The notes under the pieces were generated by a model. The model did no database searches and was not told where the DNA came from. It saw only the letters and a program-made list of their open reading frames with translations. Of a DNA stretch of 64,000 nt, positions 20,390 to 29,317 are shown one piece after another. Source of the DNA: Sinorhizobium saheli (lineage in GTDB: Bacteria; Pseudomonadota; Alphaproteobacteria; Rhizobiales; Rhizobiaceae); the NCBI RefSeq assembly GCF_001651875.1, contig NZ_LNQB01000061.1:1-64000 (forward strand), in the 5' to 3' direction. How positions within the stretch are numbered: position 1 is the stretch's first letter; every line of letters begins with the position of its first letter. The position numbers and the translations under genes are program-made.

Positions 20390-21561
20390 TCACTCATCCT
20401 CCGGCGGCCACTCGCCAGGGAGGCCGATCAGGTCGGCCAGCAAACTGCCTTCGATGTGCCCGTATTCGCCGTTGTTATCGAGCGGGCCGAAGCCGGGAAG
20501 CGGCAAGACACCGGGGTAACGGGTTAGCGGCGAACGGATTGTATGCGATGATTGGGTGCCAACGCTCGTCGCGGAGCTTCCACAGGTTCGGTTCGGGCAG
20601 CAGGGCGACGGCGCTGACGTTGGTGTTGCGGGCGTCGCCGTACCTCCCCCAGAAGCCGTCAGCCGTCCGATCGTCGTAGGTCTCCATGCTGCCCATCGGC
20701 AAGTCGCCGGAACCTGACGCTAGGGCTGCCGAAAAGGCCATCGATCAGGGCATCCTCCACATGGTCGCCAACTGGGATGGACCCCTTGCAGTCGGCGACG
20801 ACGATAAGATACGGGGTCTCCTGAATTCCATATTTTCGGCCCTTGTTCTCCAGCGCGACGCGCAGATCGAGATGTGGAGACACCGACCGGAGGCCAGTCA
20901 TCGCGGCCCCGATCTTCCGCTCGTAGCTTTTTTCCTTGTTGAAGCCGCCGAGAAGCGTGAGGTCGAACTCCCAATCCTGAGCCCCGAATGTCCGTCTGGG
21001 CGACACTCTCGGATCGTCGCCACATTCATTGCGCGCCCATTGCTCAACCTCGGATTTCAGCTTGGCCACGCTCGGCGCGGACTGGCCATGCGTCCGCACC
21101 TCGTAACCCAGGAGCCACCCCGGCGGTAGGTTCACTGTTTCCAACCCATTGTAGATCGCGGCCTCGCGGTTGTCGCGGGCGACCGTCCGCACATCCGGTC
21201 CGAAGGACGTCACTTCGACGAAGGCGAGGATTTCACCAGAGCCGCTCCTCACCAAGAAGTCCGGCCTGTTCGTCGGATGGGGGCAGGCAGGATGGATTTC
21301 CACTTCATGGCCAAGGCGCCTCAACGCGACGTATGTCACGATCTCCGCAAGAGCCTGCTCGTACTGGGCGTCGTTGCGGTTCTTCATGCGGCTCACCAGA
21401 TCGAGCTGCTCGCCCGAAGGGAACTCCCCAATCCAACCGTTCACCAGGTCGCGGTACACAATGTAAGGATCCCGGCCGGAGCTGTCATAGAAGTCGAAGC
21501 ATGGCTCTCCAGCGCGGCGGGGCGTCCTTCGTGTGCGGTCCTTCTCCTCGAACAGCGTCAT
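20390..21561 (-). pseudogene. PD-(D/E)XK nuclease-like gene interrupted by two frameshifts
   Basis: Starts MTLFEEKDRTRRT just after the MerR gene. Residues about 65-115 carry a restriction-enzyme-like core: YEQALAEIVTYVALRRLG, then NRPDFLVRSG and LAFVEVTSFGP (PD...VEVT, with Thr where Lys is usual). The frame breaks near 20688, where one extra base in GGGCAGC-ATG shifts reading; the next frame continues DGFWGRYGDARNTNVSAVAL up to NPFAANPLP. A second extra C in CCCC near 20515 shifts it again to LPLPGFGPLDNNGEYGHIEG and the stop at 20390. Coherent protein sequence on both sides of each break argues for recent inactivation or sequencing errors. Confidence 0.7.
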
Positions 21562-21568
21562 CGAGCAA

Positions 21569-21985
21569 TCACTCGGTTTCGGTGCTAGGCCGCTCGAAGC
21601 GCGCAAGTGCCTGGATGACCCGAGATTTGTTCCCGTCCAATGGTACCCTGCGAGTGGACATTTGGACCAGCTCGTTTTCGAGCTTCTTCAGGCGATCGAT
21701 CTTTTCGCGGATCTCTGCGAGTTGCTCGGACGCGATGCGGTCCGCCTCTGTGTCAGGCATGTCCGGACGGTGGCTCAAGTCGATTAAATCCCGGATTGCA
21801 TCGACGCTCAGGCCGAGATCACGGGCATGCCGGATGAAGGCGAGACGATCCTGCTCGTCTTCGGTGTAGCGCCGCTGGTTTCCTTCCGATCTTCCGGAAG
21901 GGGCGAGCAATCCTGTCTGTTCCCAATATCGGATGGTTGAGACGTTCGTTCCCGTTGCCTTGGCAAGTTCTCCGATCGTAAGCAT
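21569..21985 (-). CDS. MerR-family transcriptional regulator
   Basis: 138 residues from MLTIGELAKATGTNVSTIRY, the winged HTH of MerR with R/Y/W in WEQTGLLAPSGRSEGNQRRY. A coiled-coil dimerisation helix follows (DRIASEQLAEIREKIDRLKK). No cysteine pair for metal sensing is present. It lies 7 bp upstream of the frameshifted nuclease-like gene on the same strand and may control it. Confidence 0.85.
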   Translation of the reverse strand: MLTIGELAKATGTNVSTIRYWEQTGLLAPSGRSEGNQRRYTEDEQDRLAFIRHARDLGLSVDAIRDLIDLSHRPDMPDTEADRIASEQLAEIREKIDRLKKLENELVQMSTRRVPLDGNKSRVIQALARFERPSTETE

Positions 21986-22108
21986 CGAATCCTCCGGCTG
22001 TGCCACGTCAAGCCACACGCTGCTGGTCGCCAAATTCAGGGAATTTTATCTGCAAATCAAGTCGCAGAATCAGACGAGCCGCTACAACAGCCGTAGGATT
22101 CAACGTGG

Positions 22109-22627
22109 CTAGTCCACGCTCTGCCCGCTGCGGAAATAGCGCTCATGCCGCCATGGACCCTGTATGTACGACCATACATCGAAGCCTTTCACCCGGAGGG
22201 TCCTTCTGGCAAATTCCGACGACAACATGTCATAGAGGGCATCCGCCTTCTGCCAGTGCACTTTGTTCTGCACGGTGACATGCGGCCGCCAGGGCTGGCG
22301 ATCCTGCGGTCCGAGCCACGACTTGAACGCCGTTTTCAAATTCTCCCTCACGCGGGCAAGATTTTCACTTTCGAGAACGAAGGAAACGCCGTTGCCCATA
22401 TTACGGACGCCGGTGACTTCAACCTCGACCGTTCCCGTCATCTGCGCTGCCTGTCGGAGGACATCATCTATATGTAGACGATGCTCCGGCGGGAGCTTGT
22501 GGAACATGGTGACATGCGCGCGCAGGAAATTGAGCTCCGGCGGAAAGAAGCGCGTTCGGAGCGCGTCGAAAAATTGCAGATCGTCGTTGTCGACATGCGC
22601 GGTCACGATCAGGGGAGGCTGCGACAT
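22109..22627 (-). CDS. 2'-5' RNA ligase / 2H phosphoesterase family protein
   Basis: 172 residues with the two H-x-T motifs that define the 2H superfamily: RAHVTMFHKLP (about residue 40) and WRPHVTVQNKVHW (about residue 118). Such enzymes open cyclic phosphodiesters or 2'-5' bonds in RNA or cyclic oligonucleotides. Because the same element carries a CBASS operon that makes cyclic nucleotides, a role in degrading a signal is conceivable, but it lies 18 kb from CBASS. Confidence 0.85.
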   Translation of the reverse strand: MSQPPLIVTAHVDNDDLQFFDALRTRFFPPELNFLRAHVTMFHKLPPEHRLHIDDVLRQAAQMTGTVEVEVTGVRNMGNGVSFVLESENLARVRENLKTAFKSWLGPQDRQPWRPHVTVQNKVHWQKADALYDMLSSEFARRTLRVKGFDVWSYIQGPWRHERYFRSGQSVD

Positions 22628-22798
22628 CTACTCAATCTAGGTTATGCAAAATGCGAATTAAACCGCTTGACGTCGGAAAAAGCGTTCTCTACTTGTTCTG
22701 TCATGAGCAACTTCAGCGCCCTTATTTTCCGAATAGGTTGACCGATCCCGGGACGGATCCCGGATCGCCGTATCATCCTGTTAATCGGAGGGTAGGTC

Positions 22799-23425
22799 AT
22801 GACGACCTTTACTGCTCATGCCGCAGGCGATGAAGCTTGCGATCTCCCTGATTTCTACAATTCCCGCTTTCCGAGCGCCACGTTGAAATGCCTCGGACGC
22901 ACGCTGTACCGCTCACAGGAAGCAAGCGATTACGCCTGCCTTCTCGAACTTGACCCCGATGTGATCTCATGGCGCTGCATCACGCAGCCGTTTGTCAACC
23001 ACTCGCCCGCGCGCAAGCCCCGTCACCGCTACGTCGATTTTGCGGTGCAGAAGGGGGACGAAACGCTCCTGGTGGACATCTGGCGCGGAACTCCCGAAAT
23101 CATCACGTGGCTGCCGGGCGTCGCCGAGCGTCTCGGCTACACGTACCACCCGATCTCGATCTTCGACCTCAACCCGACCCGAATTCAGAATGCGCGCGAT
23201 CTTGTCCGCTATGGCGGACGTGAGGCGGCGCTTGGGGATCGCATCCGCATCCTCGCCGGTCTCGACGAGATGGGATCCCTCACACTCGCCGAATGCCTCG
23301 GAGCCGTGAGGGATGGCGCTCCGATGGGCTCAGTCGCAAACCTGATCCTTCGGGGAATGCTCGAGGTCGATCTCGACGAGAAGCTGCTCGATCCGGACAC
23401 CATCGTCCGCCGCGCCCGGTCATAG
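22799..23425 (+). CDS. Second TnsA-like nuclease-fold protein
   Basis: 208 residues. The middle follows TnsA N-terminal sequence: YACLLELDPDVISWRCITQP (E50), HRYVDFAVQKGDETLLVDIW (D80, D93). The C-terminal part (GSVANLILRGMLEVDLDEKL, then LDPDTIVRR) matches the TnsA C-terminal winged helix. The catalytic lysine of the PD-(D/E)XK core is missing, with Trp at that place (VDIW). Not next to the tns operon; it is followed after 9 bp by a 98-residue gene. It may be a leftover transposase subunit, or a DNA-binding or nuclease part of a cargo module. Confidence 0.7.
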   Translation: MTTFTAHAAGDEACDLPDFYNSRFPSATLKCLGRTLYRSQEASDYACLLELDPDVISWRCITQPFVNHSPARKPRHRYVDFAVQKGDETLLVDIWRGTPEIITWLPGVAERLGYTYHPISIFDLNPTRIQNARDLVRYGGREAALGDRIRILAGLDEMGSLTLAECLGAVRDGAPMGSVANLILRGMLEVDLDEKLLDPDTIVRRARS

Positions 23426-23434
23426 GAGCGAACT

Positions 23435-23731
23435 ATGAAGTGGCCAAAATCGGACGAGCGCAAGGATGTGCTCGAAGTGACGACCTATGCCAACTCACTT
23501 CGGGTTCCCTTGCGTCGTTGTGGGATCTTCCTGAAGAAGGGCGACAGAGCGGTGGGGCTTCTGCTTCCACCTGGCGCCGACATGGAGAAGTACCAGCGGG
23601 CGGTGAAGATGGTCCTCGTGGCCGCCGGGATTTCCCACTATTCGGTGCAGAGCATCCTCGCGGCGCTCCCGGATGATCTCCTCCGCACGCGCCAGTTCCT
23701 CGGAAAGCAGTCGCTCCACGCGCCTTCTTAG
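23435..23731 (+). CDS. Unknown small protein, partner of the second TnsA-like gene
   Basis: 98 residues, MKWPKSDERKDVLEVTTYAN and further AVGLLLPPGADMEKYQRAVK. Follows the TnsA-like gene by 9 bp with GGAGCGAACT before its ATG. The last 237 bp lie antisense to the 3' end of the AAA-M41 gene. No known family. Because the last part of both overlapping frames looks less protein-like, one of the two genes may be truncated here. Confidence 0.5.
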   Translation: MKWPKSDERKDVLEVTTYANSLRVPLRRCGIFLKKGDRAVGLLLPPGADMEKYQRAVKMVLVAAGISHYSVQSILAALPDDLLRTRQFLGKQSLHAPS

Positions 23732-25372
23732 AACGGGATCGCCGGCGCGAAGCTGGTCGAGATCTCGGGAACGGGAGATGCGGGTGTATCCAAGGCCGTA
23801 CACGCCGTGGCCGCCAACCAGGACGGTAGCGATGTCGGCTGCTCGATGAAGGTCGGATCCTTCCGCTCCTCCGGAACCATCATAGGTCTCGCACAGGATC
23901 ACCTGTTCCGCCGCCCTTCCGGCCAGGACCATTGCGATTTCATTGCGGTACATCTGGAGGGTCCTTTTGCGCACCACCGCCCTGCGCCACTTGACGTACC
24001 CGAAGTTCTCATCACGATGTCCTGCCTGTCTGGCAACGACGATGGCCTCGATCTCGCCTGTCCCAAGGGTGAGCCCGACAATTGCGTGCCCTGCCTCGTG
24101 CACGCAGATCGGCCACCGCTCGTTGTCTTCGAGCGCGGCCACAGGCGGCACGATCGAAAGGAAATCCGCACCACAGACGGGTCTTCTGCTCTTTCGCGCA
24201 ATGCGGCGCGCGCCACGGGCAAGCTGCTGGATTGCAGCGCCGGAATAGCCACTGGTCGCAAGCGCAATCGTTCGCATCTCGTCCGAGGGAAGAGGCAGAC
24301 CGACATGTGCCGACAGGATCTGCTCGCGCGCCTCCAGATCCGGCAATTCAATCTGGATATGGCGGTCGAGCCTTCCCGGTCTTCGCAGCGCCTCATCGAT
24401 GTCGTCCGGCCTGTTCGTCGCGGCGATGACCACGACCCCTTCTCGTCCGGATGCACCATCGAGGTGCTCAAGTAGCGCGTTGATCACTTGCAGTCCGTAG
24501 GCGGCGCTGTCGCCCCTGAGGTTTTGCCGGGAGCCGAAGGAATCAAACTCGTCGAGGAAGAGGATGGAGGGAGCTGCCTTGATCGCCTCCCTGAAGGTCT
24601 TTCGCATTGCTCCCAGCATGTCGCCGAGGTGGCCCCGCGACTGCCACTGTGCGCTTGAAGCGGCCACGAAGTTCGCGCCGCAAGTCCGGGCGAGCGCGCT
24701 TGCGAACAGGGTCTTGCCGCAGCCGGGAGGTCCGCTCAGGAGCAAGCCAGCATCAACATCGCTCCAGGCAATGGTTCCGTTGCGCCATGCCTCGAGGTCA
24801 TCCACCAGATCCAGCGCCCATCGCGTGGCGGCCCCGTAACCCGCAAGTTGCTCGATCCGCGGCTCCCAGATGACGGGCTTCCTGACCCGCGACGACGCGG
24901 CGAGCTTTTCAAGCGAGACTTCGATGGGTCGAGACCTCCTGATCGCGGAGAACACGAGTGGCAGGGAATACGAGGCAAGCGCTGTCGCCTGCTCCCTGCT
25001 GACCACAATGCCCATCGCAGCTTTCGCGGCAAGGATCAGGTGATAAGGTTTGACGGCGCTGACTTCCTCAATGCGCTCGACGGCGACCTTCACCTCATCG
25101 GGCACGTCCGCATCACTCGCTACGAGTACGATGACGGCCGTCGAATTCGAGAGGGCCTTCAGTGCGTCGTCTGAATTGACTTCCTTCTTGAAGCCGGAAG
25201 TGGTGAGGCGCGCAAGCTCTTCAGCTTCATCAGCGCTCACCTTTCCGGAAAACATCGGGGTTTCCCTGAGTTGCGCAATGATGTCTCTGATCGATTGCGC
25301 CGTATGGGGGCTCGGTTGCGAAGCCATGAACATTGCGGTCATGCCTTCGAGGCTGCTCAGTATCTGGTTCAT
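23495..25372 (-). CDS. Soluble FtsH-like AAA+ / M41 zinc metalloprotease
   Basis: 625 residues. Residues 1-200: unknown helical domain without the two membrane helices of FtsH. AAA+ core: Walker A SGPPGCGKT (213-221), Walker B ILFLDEFDSFG (about 270-280), arginine finger region RRPGRLDRHIQ (331-340). M41 protease: HEAGH at 425-429 and the downstream zinc Asp region GGAEGSDLHRAADIATVLVG. So it is a complete ATP-dependent protease, but cytosolic. ATG overlaps the stop of the GHKL gene (ATGA), giving one operon. The last 40 or so residues do not look like the family and lie antisense to the 98-residue gene. Confidence 0.85.
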   Translation of the reverse strand: MNQILSSLEGMTAMFMASQPSPHTAQSIRDIIAQLRETPMFSGKVSADEAEELARLTTSGFKKEVNSDDALKALSNSTAVIVLVASDADVPDEVKVAVERIEEVSAVKPYHLILAAKAAMGIVVSREQATALASYSLPLVFSAIRRSRPIEVSLEKLAASSRVRKPVIWEPRIEQLAGYGAATRWALDLVDDLEAWRNGTIAWSDVDAGLLLSGPPGCGKTLFASALARTCGANFVAASSAQWQSRGHLGDMLGAMRKTFREAIKAAPSILFLDEFDSFGSRQNLRGDSAAYGLQVINALLEHLDGASGREGVVVIAATNRPDDIDEALRRPGRLDRHIQIELPDLEAREQILSAHVGLPLPSDEMRTIALATSGYSGAAIQQLARGARRIARKSRRPVCGADFLSIVPPVAALEDNERWPICVHEAGHAIVGLTLGTGEIEAIVVARQAGHRDENFGYVKWRRAVVRKRTLQMYRNEIAMVLAGRAAEQVILCETYDGSGGAEGSDLHRAADIATVLVGGHGVYGLGYTRISRSRDLDQLRAGDPVLRRRVERLLSEELARAEEIIRERREDALHRIVGNPGGHEDHLHRPLVLLHVGARWKQKPHRSVALLQEDPTTTQGNPK

Positions 25373-26862
25373 TTAGCTCGATTTGCCTCGACGATGGCGT
25401 CTATGATTCGTTGGGTGTCAGACCATGCGGTCCGAAATGGATCGACCTCTTTCATCAAGGCGACGATATCCTTGAGTTGTTTCTTCGCTGCGAGAAGGAC
25501 GGAGAGGGTCGCCTGCACAGCTTGAGTGAGTGTGTCCTCATCCACGCGGTCTGGCACGATGTCCTCGGCGACAGCCGCCATATCCGCATGTAAGGTCTCG
25601 ACTGGCAGCGAAGCGCCAACGAGACTGATGCAATTGAAGAAACCTCGGCGAAGGTGTTCCGGGAGTTCTTCGGCATACTCTGCGAAGATTGGATGGTCGG
25701 TGTTCGGCCTGTAGCGGATCTGTCCATCAGACTGAATTCTGTGCCACAGAGGCAATCGGTTGTGATCGACGAGCTTCTGCCCACGTTTCCGGTAGGTGCG
25801 TTTGGAACCTTCCTGAATGCGTTCAATCACCTTCTTCAATCGGTCGCGAACCGCCGAAGGAAGCTGAGCCGAAGACTTTTTGACATCGATTTTCCAGTCA
25901 CTGTCCATGCTGTTGGAAATGTCGATCCTTACTCGCGACAACTTCGTGAGTTCGGACTGGCGGCAAAGACCGAACCAGGTGCCATGCAATATCAGTCGTT
26001 CGCCTCGGTACAGGTAAAAGCCCTGAGATTTCAGATGCCCCTCAGGTCCGCCGAGGTCATCCCAGTCCGAAGTGCTCATTTGTTTGTGGTGAGGAATTGT
26101 GAAGCTCTGGATTTCCACGTCGCCCTGCGGAAGGGTGATGATTTCCTCAGGATCGGCAATGGTAGCCGAGTTCTTGCGTGCGAATGGATCCAGTGGGCGA
26201 AGCTGCCGACCGTTCAGAAGGATCCTGATTGGCTTTGGATCTTCCAAGAAACGGTGGAATACCAATCGCAGGTGACGCTCGGTTTCCGCCAGGCGCTGGT
26301 TTATTACCTCCGCTCGTTTCGCGACGTTCAGCTTGTAGCCGCCGCTCAAGCGGTCAAGCTTTTCCCATAGCACCAAGGTTCCGCTCTTGCCGAGCTGGTC
26401 AGCACATGGGATTGCCGCGATATCGTCCAGAAGCTGAACGGACCAATCGTTGCGGCGAGCGACATCATCCAGGTCCCAGACGGCTGCAGACGTGATCCCG
26501 TTTGTGCGCGTAACAACCGTCAACCTGCGGCATTGCGAGAAACTTGCGCTTTTCAGGCCAAGGCCAAAGCGTCCAAGATCGAGTTTTTCCCGCGTATCGA
26601 GAGGATTCCGGCTACCGGGACGCATGGCCGCCACCAGCTCGTCCTCGGTCATTCCCATGCCGTCATCAGCGATCGCGATGAACGGCTCTTCCGAAAATGT
26701 TTCCGTCAGTATCTGGATCCGGCGGGCGCTTGCGGTGATTGAGTTGTCAACAATATCCGAGATCGCGGTTTCAAGCGAATAGCCGATGTCTCGCAAGCCT
26801 TCGATCAATGCTGCAGCATGCGGTGTCGCGTCTGCCCTTCTAGCCACGAGTCCTTGCCGCAT
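25369..26862 (-). CDS. GHKL (HATPase) ATP-binding protein of the MORC-like group
   Basis: 497 residues. GHKL ATPase motifs: AISDIVDNSITASA (N box, D37/N40), AIADDGMGMTEDEL (D-x-G-x-G, 64-71), LGRFGLGLKSASFSQC (G2 lid). A second, S5-like domain follows and the C-terminal third is helical. MORC-like GHKL ATPases are known from predicted restriction systems with C5 methylases and Vsr-type nucleases (family knowledge). Here the gene lies 75 bp after the methylase and overlaps the AAA-M41 gene, all on one strand. The start may be ATG 26862 or a GTG a few codons later that has AAGGA before it. Confidence 0.85.
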   Translation of the reverse strand: MRQGLVARRADATPHAAALIEGLRDIGYSLETAISDIVDNSITASARRIQILTETFSEEPFIAIADDGMGMTEDELVAAMRPGSRNPLDTREKLDLGRFGLGLKSASFSQCRRLTVVTRTNGITSAAVWDLDDVARRNDWSVQLLDDIAAIPCADQLGKSGTLVLWEKLDRLSGGYKLNVAKRAEVINQRLAETERHLRLVFHRFLEDPKPIRILLNGRQLRPLDPFARKNSATIADPEEIITLPQGDVEIQSFTIPHHKQMSTSDWDDLGGPEGHLKSQGFYLYRGERLILHGTWFGLCRQSELTKLSRVRIDISNSMDSDWKIDVKKSSAQLPSAVRDRLKKVIERIQEGSKRTYRKRGQKLVDHNRLPLWHRIQSDGQIRYRPNTDHPIFAEYAEELPEHLRRGFFNCISLVGASLPVETLHADMAAVAEDIVPDRVDEDTLTQAVQATLSVLLAAKKQLKDIVALMKEVDPFRTAWSDTQRIIDAIVEANRAK

Positions 26863-26936
26863 TCACGAATCCCAACGAGTCCTTGAACCACCATCGCGCG
26901 AAACGTTGACGACGGCAATATAGACTTAGGGTAATA

Positions 26937-28466
26937 CTATGAGTTCGTGTAAGTAAGCGATGCGTAAACAAGATGTGCGATTTGTCGGGCAAGGAAGGGC
27001 GGCACGGCATTCCCGACTTGGACGTATTGCTGGGTGCGATTTCCCATGAAAAAGTAGTCGTCCGGAAAGGTCTGAAGGCGAGCTGCTTCCCGCACAGTCA
27101 GACTGCGGCACTGAGCTGGATCGGGATGGATGAAATAGTGGCCGTCTTTCGAAATATGGCTTGTCACAGTCGTCGATGCTTCGTTGGAGAGCTGGACTCG
27201 GAAACGGTCGGCGAAGATTCCGCTTTCCCAATTGCGGTGGTTTGGCCGAAGGACCTCAGGGAATTTCGAGGCCTTCGGGCTGTAACCATGCACCTTTCCG
27301 AATACGGCGGCAAACAGGTATCGACAAAGATCCGATGCCATGTGACCGCGCGTGGCATGCTGAGCAACAGAAAGAAGTTCCGGACGCTCAAGCCATCGGA
27401 GCAATTCGTCGTTGGATCTTCCGTAGCCGCTTGGGAGAGTGGCCGACGAGCGAGCCAACGGCAACATCTGCTGGAATTGGTCCATCAGACCACGGAGGGG
27501 TTGTTCCAGGGCAACGTCAGAACTGGAGGCCAACATCTTGGCGGAGTCGAATAAGTAGTCGCTCCATCTCTCGAAGCTGTCTCCGGACTCGCTGATCCCA
27601 CTGCGAAGGCGCCCCAGGGTGCTGATGGCGTCCTCGACCGTTCTGCGTTTTTCGCTGACTGGAACGCTCGCGGCTGAAGCGCGGGAAGCCAGGTCAGCTC
27701 GGATGCCGATGATGATCACTCGATGCCGTCGCTGCGGTACGCCAAACTCCTCTGCTTTCACTACAAAGTCGGACGGTTTCCTCGCTTGACGAAGAGTTGC
27801 TTGACCGTTCTCCACACGTACGGCGAAGAGCTCGTAGATATGGCCGTGCCTTGTACCCAACGAGGACAGGTCTTCCATCAGCATTTCGAAAACGCGGCGA
27901 CTCTCTACGGTGGACGACAGCATGCCCTTCACGTTTTCCATCACGAACGCCGATGGTCTCAGGCGTTCCAGGACCCGTATGTATTCCCGGAAAAGGTAAT
28001 GACGCTCGTCTTGTTCCGGTACATAGTCGCGTTTGCCGTTCGCTCGAGCTCGTCCAACCAGCGAATATGCTTGGCAAGGCGGCCCACCAATGAGAATGGT
28101 GTCATCAAACTTCTGAAGTCCGGCGATCGCCTCATCTATCGCTTCGGACGCGGCGGTCGTTCCAAGTTCGAGCTGTCTGGCTTCTCTCGATGCGTGATCC
28201 CAGGCGCCGTTGCCAACCAGGGCCCAATCCGGCTCTCCCACCGCGCCCGCATGAAAGTTGACGAACTCGGCCGGGAGTTTCCCATGCTCGGCGCGAAATG
28301 CTCTCAAGAAGGCGCGCAGCCGCAAGGTTTTATGCGCGGACGCATCCTTTTCTACGGAAATGCCGATACTAAATGGATCATGTTGGTCAACCGACAGAGA
28401 TGAGAACCCTTCACCTAATCCACCCGGCCCAGCGAAGAGATCAATGATACCGAAAGTGGCAGGCAA
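26937..28466 (-). CDS. DNA (cytosine-5) methyltransferase
   Basis: 509 residues. All key C5-methylase motifs are present: motif I IIDLFAGPGGLGEGF, motif IV GGPPCQAYSLVGRA with the catalytic Cys, motif VI FVMENVKGM, motif VIII GVPQRRHRVIIIGIR, motif IX/X LTVREAARLQTFPDDYFFMG and QVGNAVPPFLA. The frame extends to an ATG at 28520, only 14 bp from the divergent vsr start, but a TTG at 28466 has AGGAG at 7 nt and begins right before the conserved core, so I prefer it. Pairs with vsr and the GHKL and AAA-M41 genes. Recognition sequence unknown. Confidence 0.93.
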   Translation of the reverse strand: MPATFGIIDLFAGPGGLGEGFSSLSVDQHDPFSIGISVEKDASAHKTLRLRAFLRAFRAEHGKLPAEFVNFHAGAVGEPDWALVGNGAWDHASREARQLELGTTAASEAIDEAIAGLQKFDDTILIGGPPCQAYSLVGRARANGKRDYVPEQDERHYLFREYIRVLERLRPSAFVMENVKGMLSSTVESRRVFEMLMEDLSSLGTRHGHIYELFAVRVENGQATLRQARKPSDFVVKAEEFGVPQRRHRVIIIGIRADLASRASAASVPVSEKRRTVEDAISTLGRLRSGISESGDSFERWSDYLFDSAKMLASSSDVALEQPLRGLMDQFQQMLPLARSSATLPSGYGRSNDELLRWLERPELLSVAQHATRGHMASDLCRYLFAAVFGKVHGYSPKASKFPEVLRPNHRNWESGIFADRFRVQLSNEASTTVTSHISKDGHYFIHPDPAQCRSLTVREAARLQTFPDDYFFMGNRTQQYVQVGNAVPPFLARQIAHLVYASLTYTNS

Positions 28467-28534
28467 GAACGACTCCTGATCGAATATGTTTTTGTCGGTG
28501 TATACTATGTGTAGCTGCAATTGCCAGGATACAA

Positions 28535-28990
28535 ATGACTGATATTGTCGACCCTACGACACGATCGCGAATGATGGCGGGAATCAGGGGAAAGAACACG
28601 AAACCCGAGCTTGTGCTTCGCCGTGCGCTCCATGCACAAGGGCTGCGTTTCCGCTTGCACAGCACGAAAATCACGGGTGCGCCTGACATCGTCCTTCCAA
28701 AATACAAGGCGGCAGTATTCGTACATGGCTGTTTCTGGCACCGGCACTTTCGCTGCCGTTATGCGACAACGCCGTCTACCCGACCGGAGTTTTGGCAAGC
28801 CAAGTTTGCCGCCAACCTTGCCCGCGACGACGCCGTCAAGCGCGCGTTGCTCGATATAGGCTGGCGGGTAGCGACGGTTTGGGAATGTGCGTTGCGAAAG
28901 CAGAACCTAATTGAAGCGGCGGCTAGGCAGTTGTCGGAATGGCTGCCGACCGCTTCAAAAGAGATAGAAATCGGAGAGGGTGAGGTTTAG
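28535..28990 (+). CDS. vsr: Very short patch repair endonuclease
   Basis: 151 residues, a typical length for Vsr. Motifs: TTRSRMMAGIRGKNTKPELV at the N-terminus, GAPDIVLPKYKAAVFVHGCF with the catalytic Asp, WHRH with the zinc/active His, and KRALLDIGWRVATVWEC. It corrects T:G mismatches left by deamination of 5-methylcytosine made by the divergent methylase. An AGGA site precedes the ATG. In such clusters Vsr-like enzymes may also act as the restriction component. Divergent from the methylase over 68 bp. Confidence 0.93.
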   Translation: MTDIVDPTTRSRMMAGIRGKNTKPELVLRRALHAQGLRFRLHSTKITGAPDIVLPKYKAAVFVHGCFWHRHFRCRYATTPSTRPEFWQAKFAANLARDDAVKRALLDIGWRVATVWECALRKQNLIEAAARQLSEWLPTASKEIEIGEGEV

Positions 28991-29317
28991 TCGATCCCAG
29001 ATCGATGGGAAGGCACTCGCGGAACAGGGCTTTGTTGCCATCTTTGTCGGCGCAGACCACGATGGAATTAATGCCGTCTCTGCGCCGATCAATCGCGCGT
29101 TCGCTTGTGAACGCGCATTCCAGTTCAATAACACACCCGAGCATGGTTGCTTGCCGCTATGAGGATGTACCGGGAGGGCTACCGTTCGGTCGACGATGTC
29201 GCGATGGTGCTCATCGCCACATACGTCGGGGTGCTGGCGACATCGGTGAACGCGCCATCCTCGGTCGCACTCCACTAGAATACCTACGCCGAGAAGAAAA
29301 TCACCGAAGCCCGGACA
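28991..29317. other. Gene-poor gap after vsr
   Basis: Short overlapping reading frames exist on both strands, but none has a convincing start, ribosome-binding site or recognisable sequence. I see no gene, repeat or terminator here. Confidence 0.4.

Noticed and set aside
20276..20527. An 83-residue frame on the plus strand
   Set aside because: It is antisense to the clearly protein-like third segment of the frameshifted nuclease gene (LPLPGFGPLDNN).
28923..29275. Possible small genes after vsr on the minus strand
   Set aside because: Two overlapping frames, neither with RBS or recognisable sequence; they could be a relic but I cannot support it.
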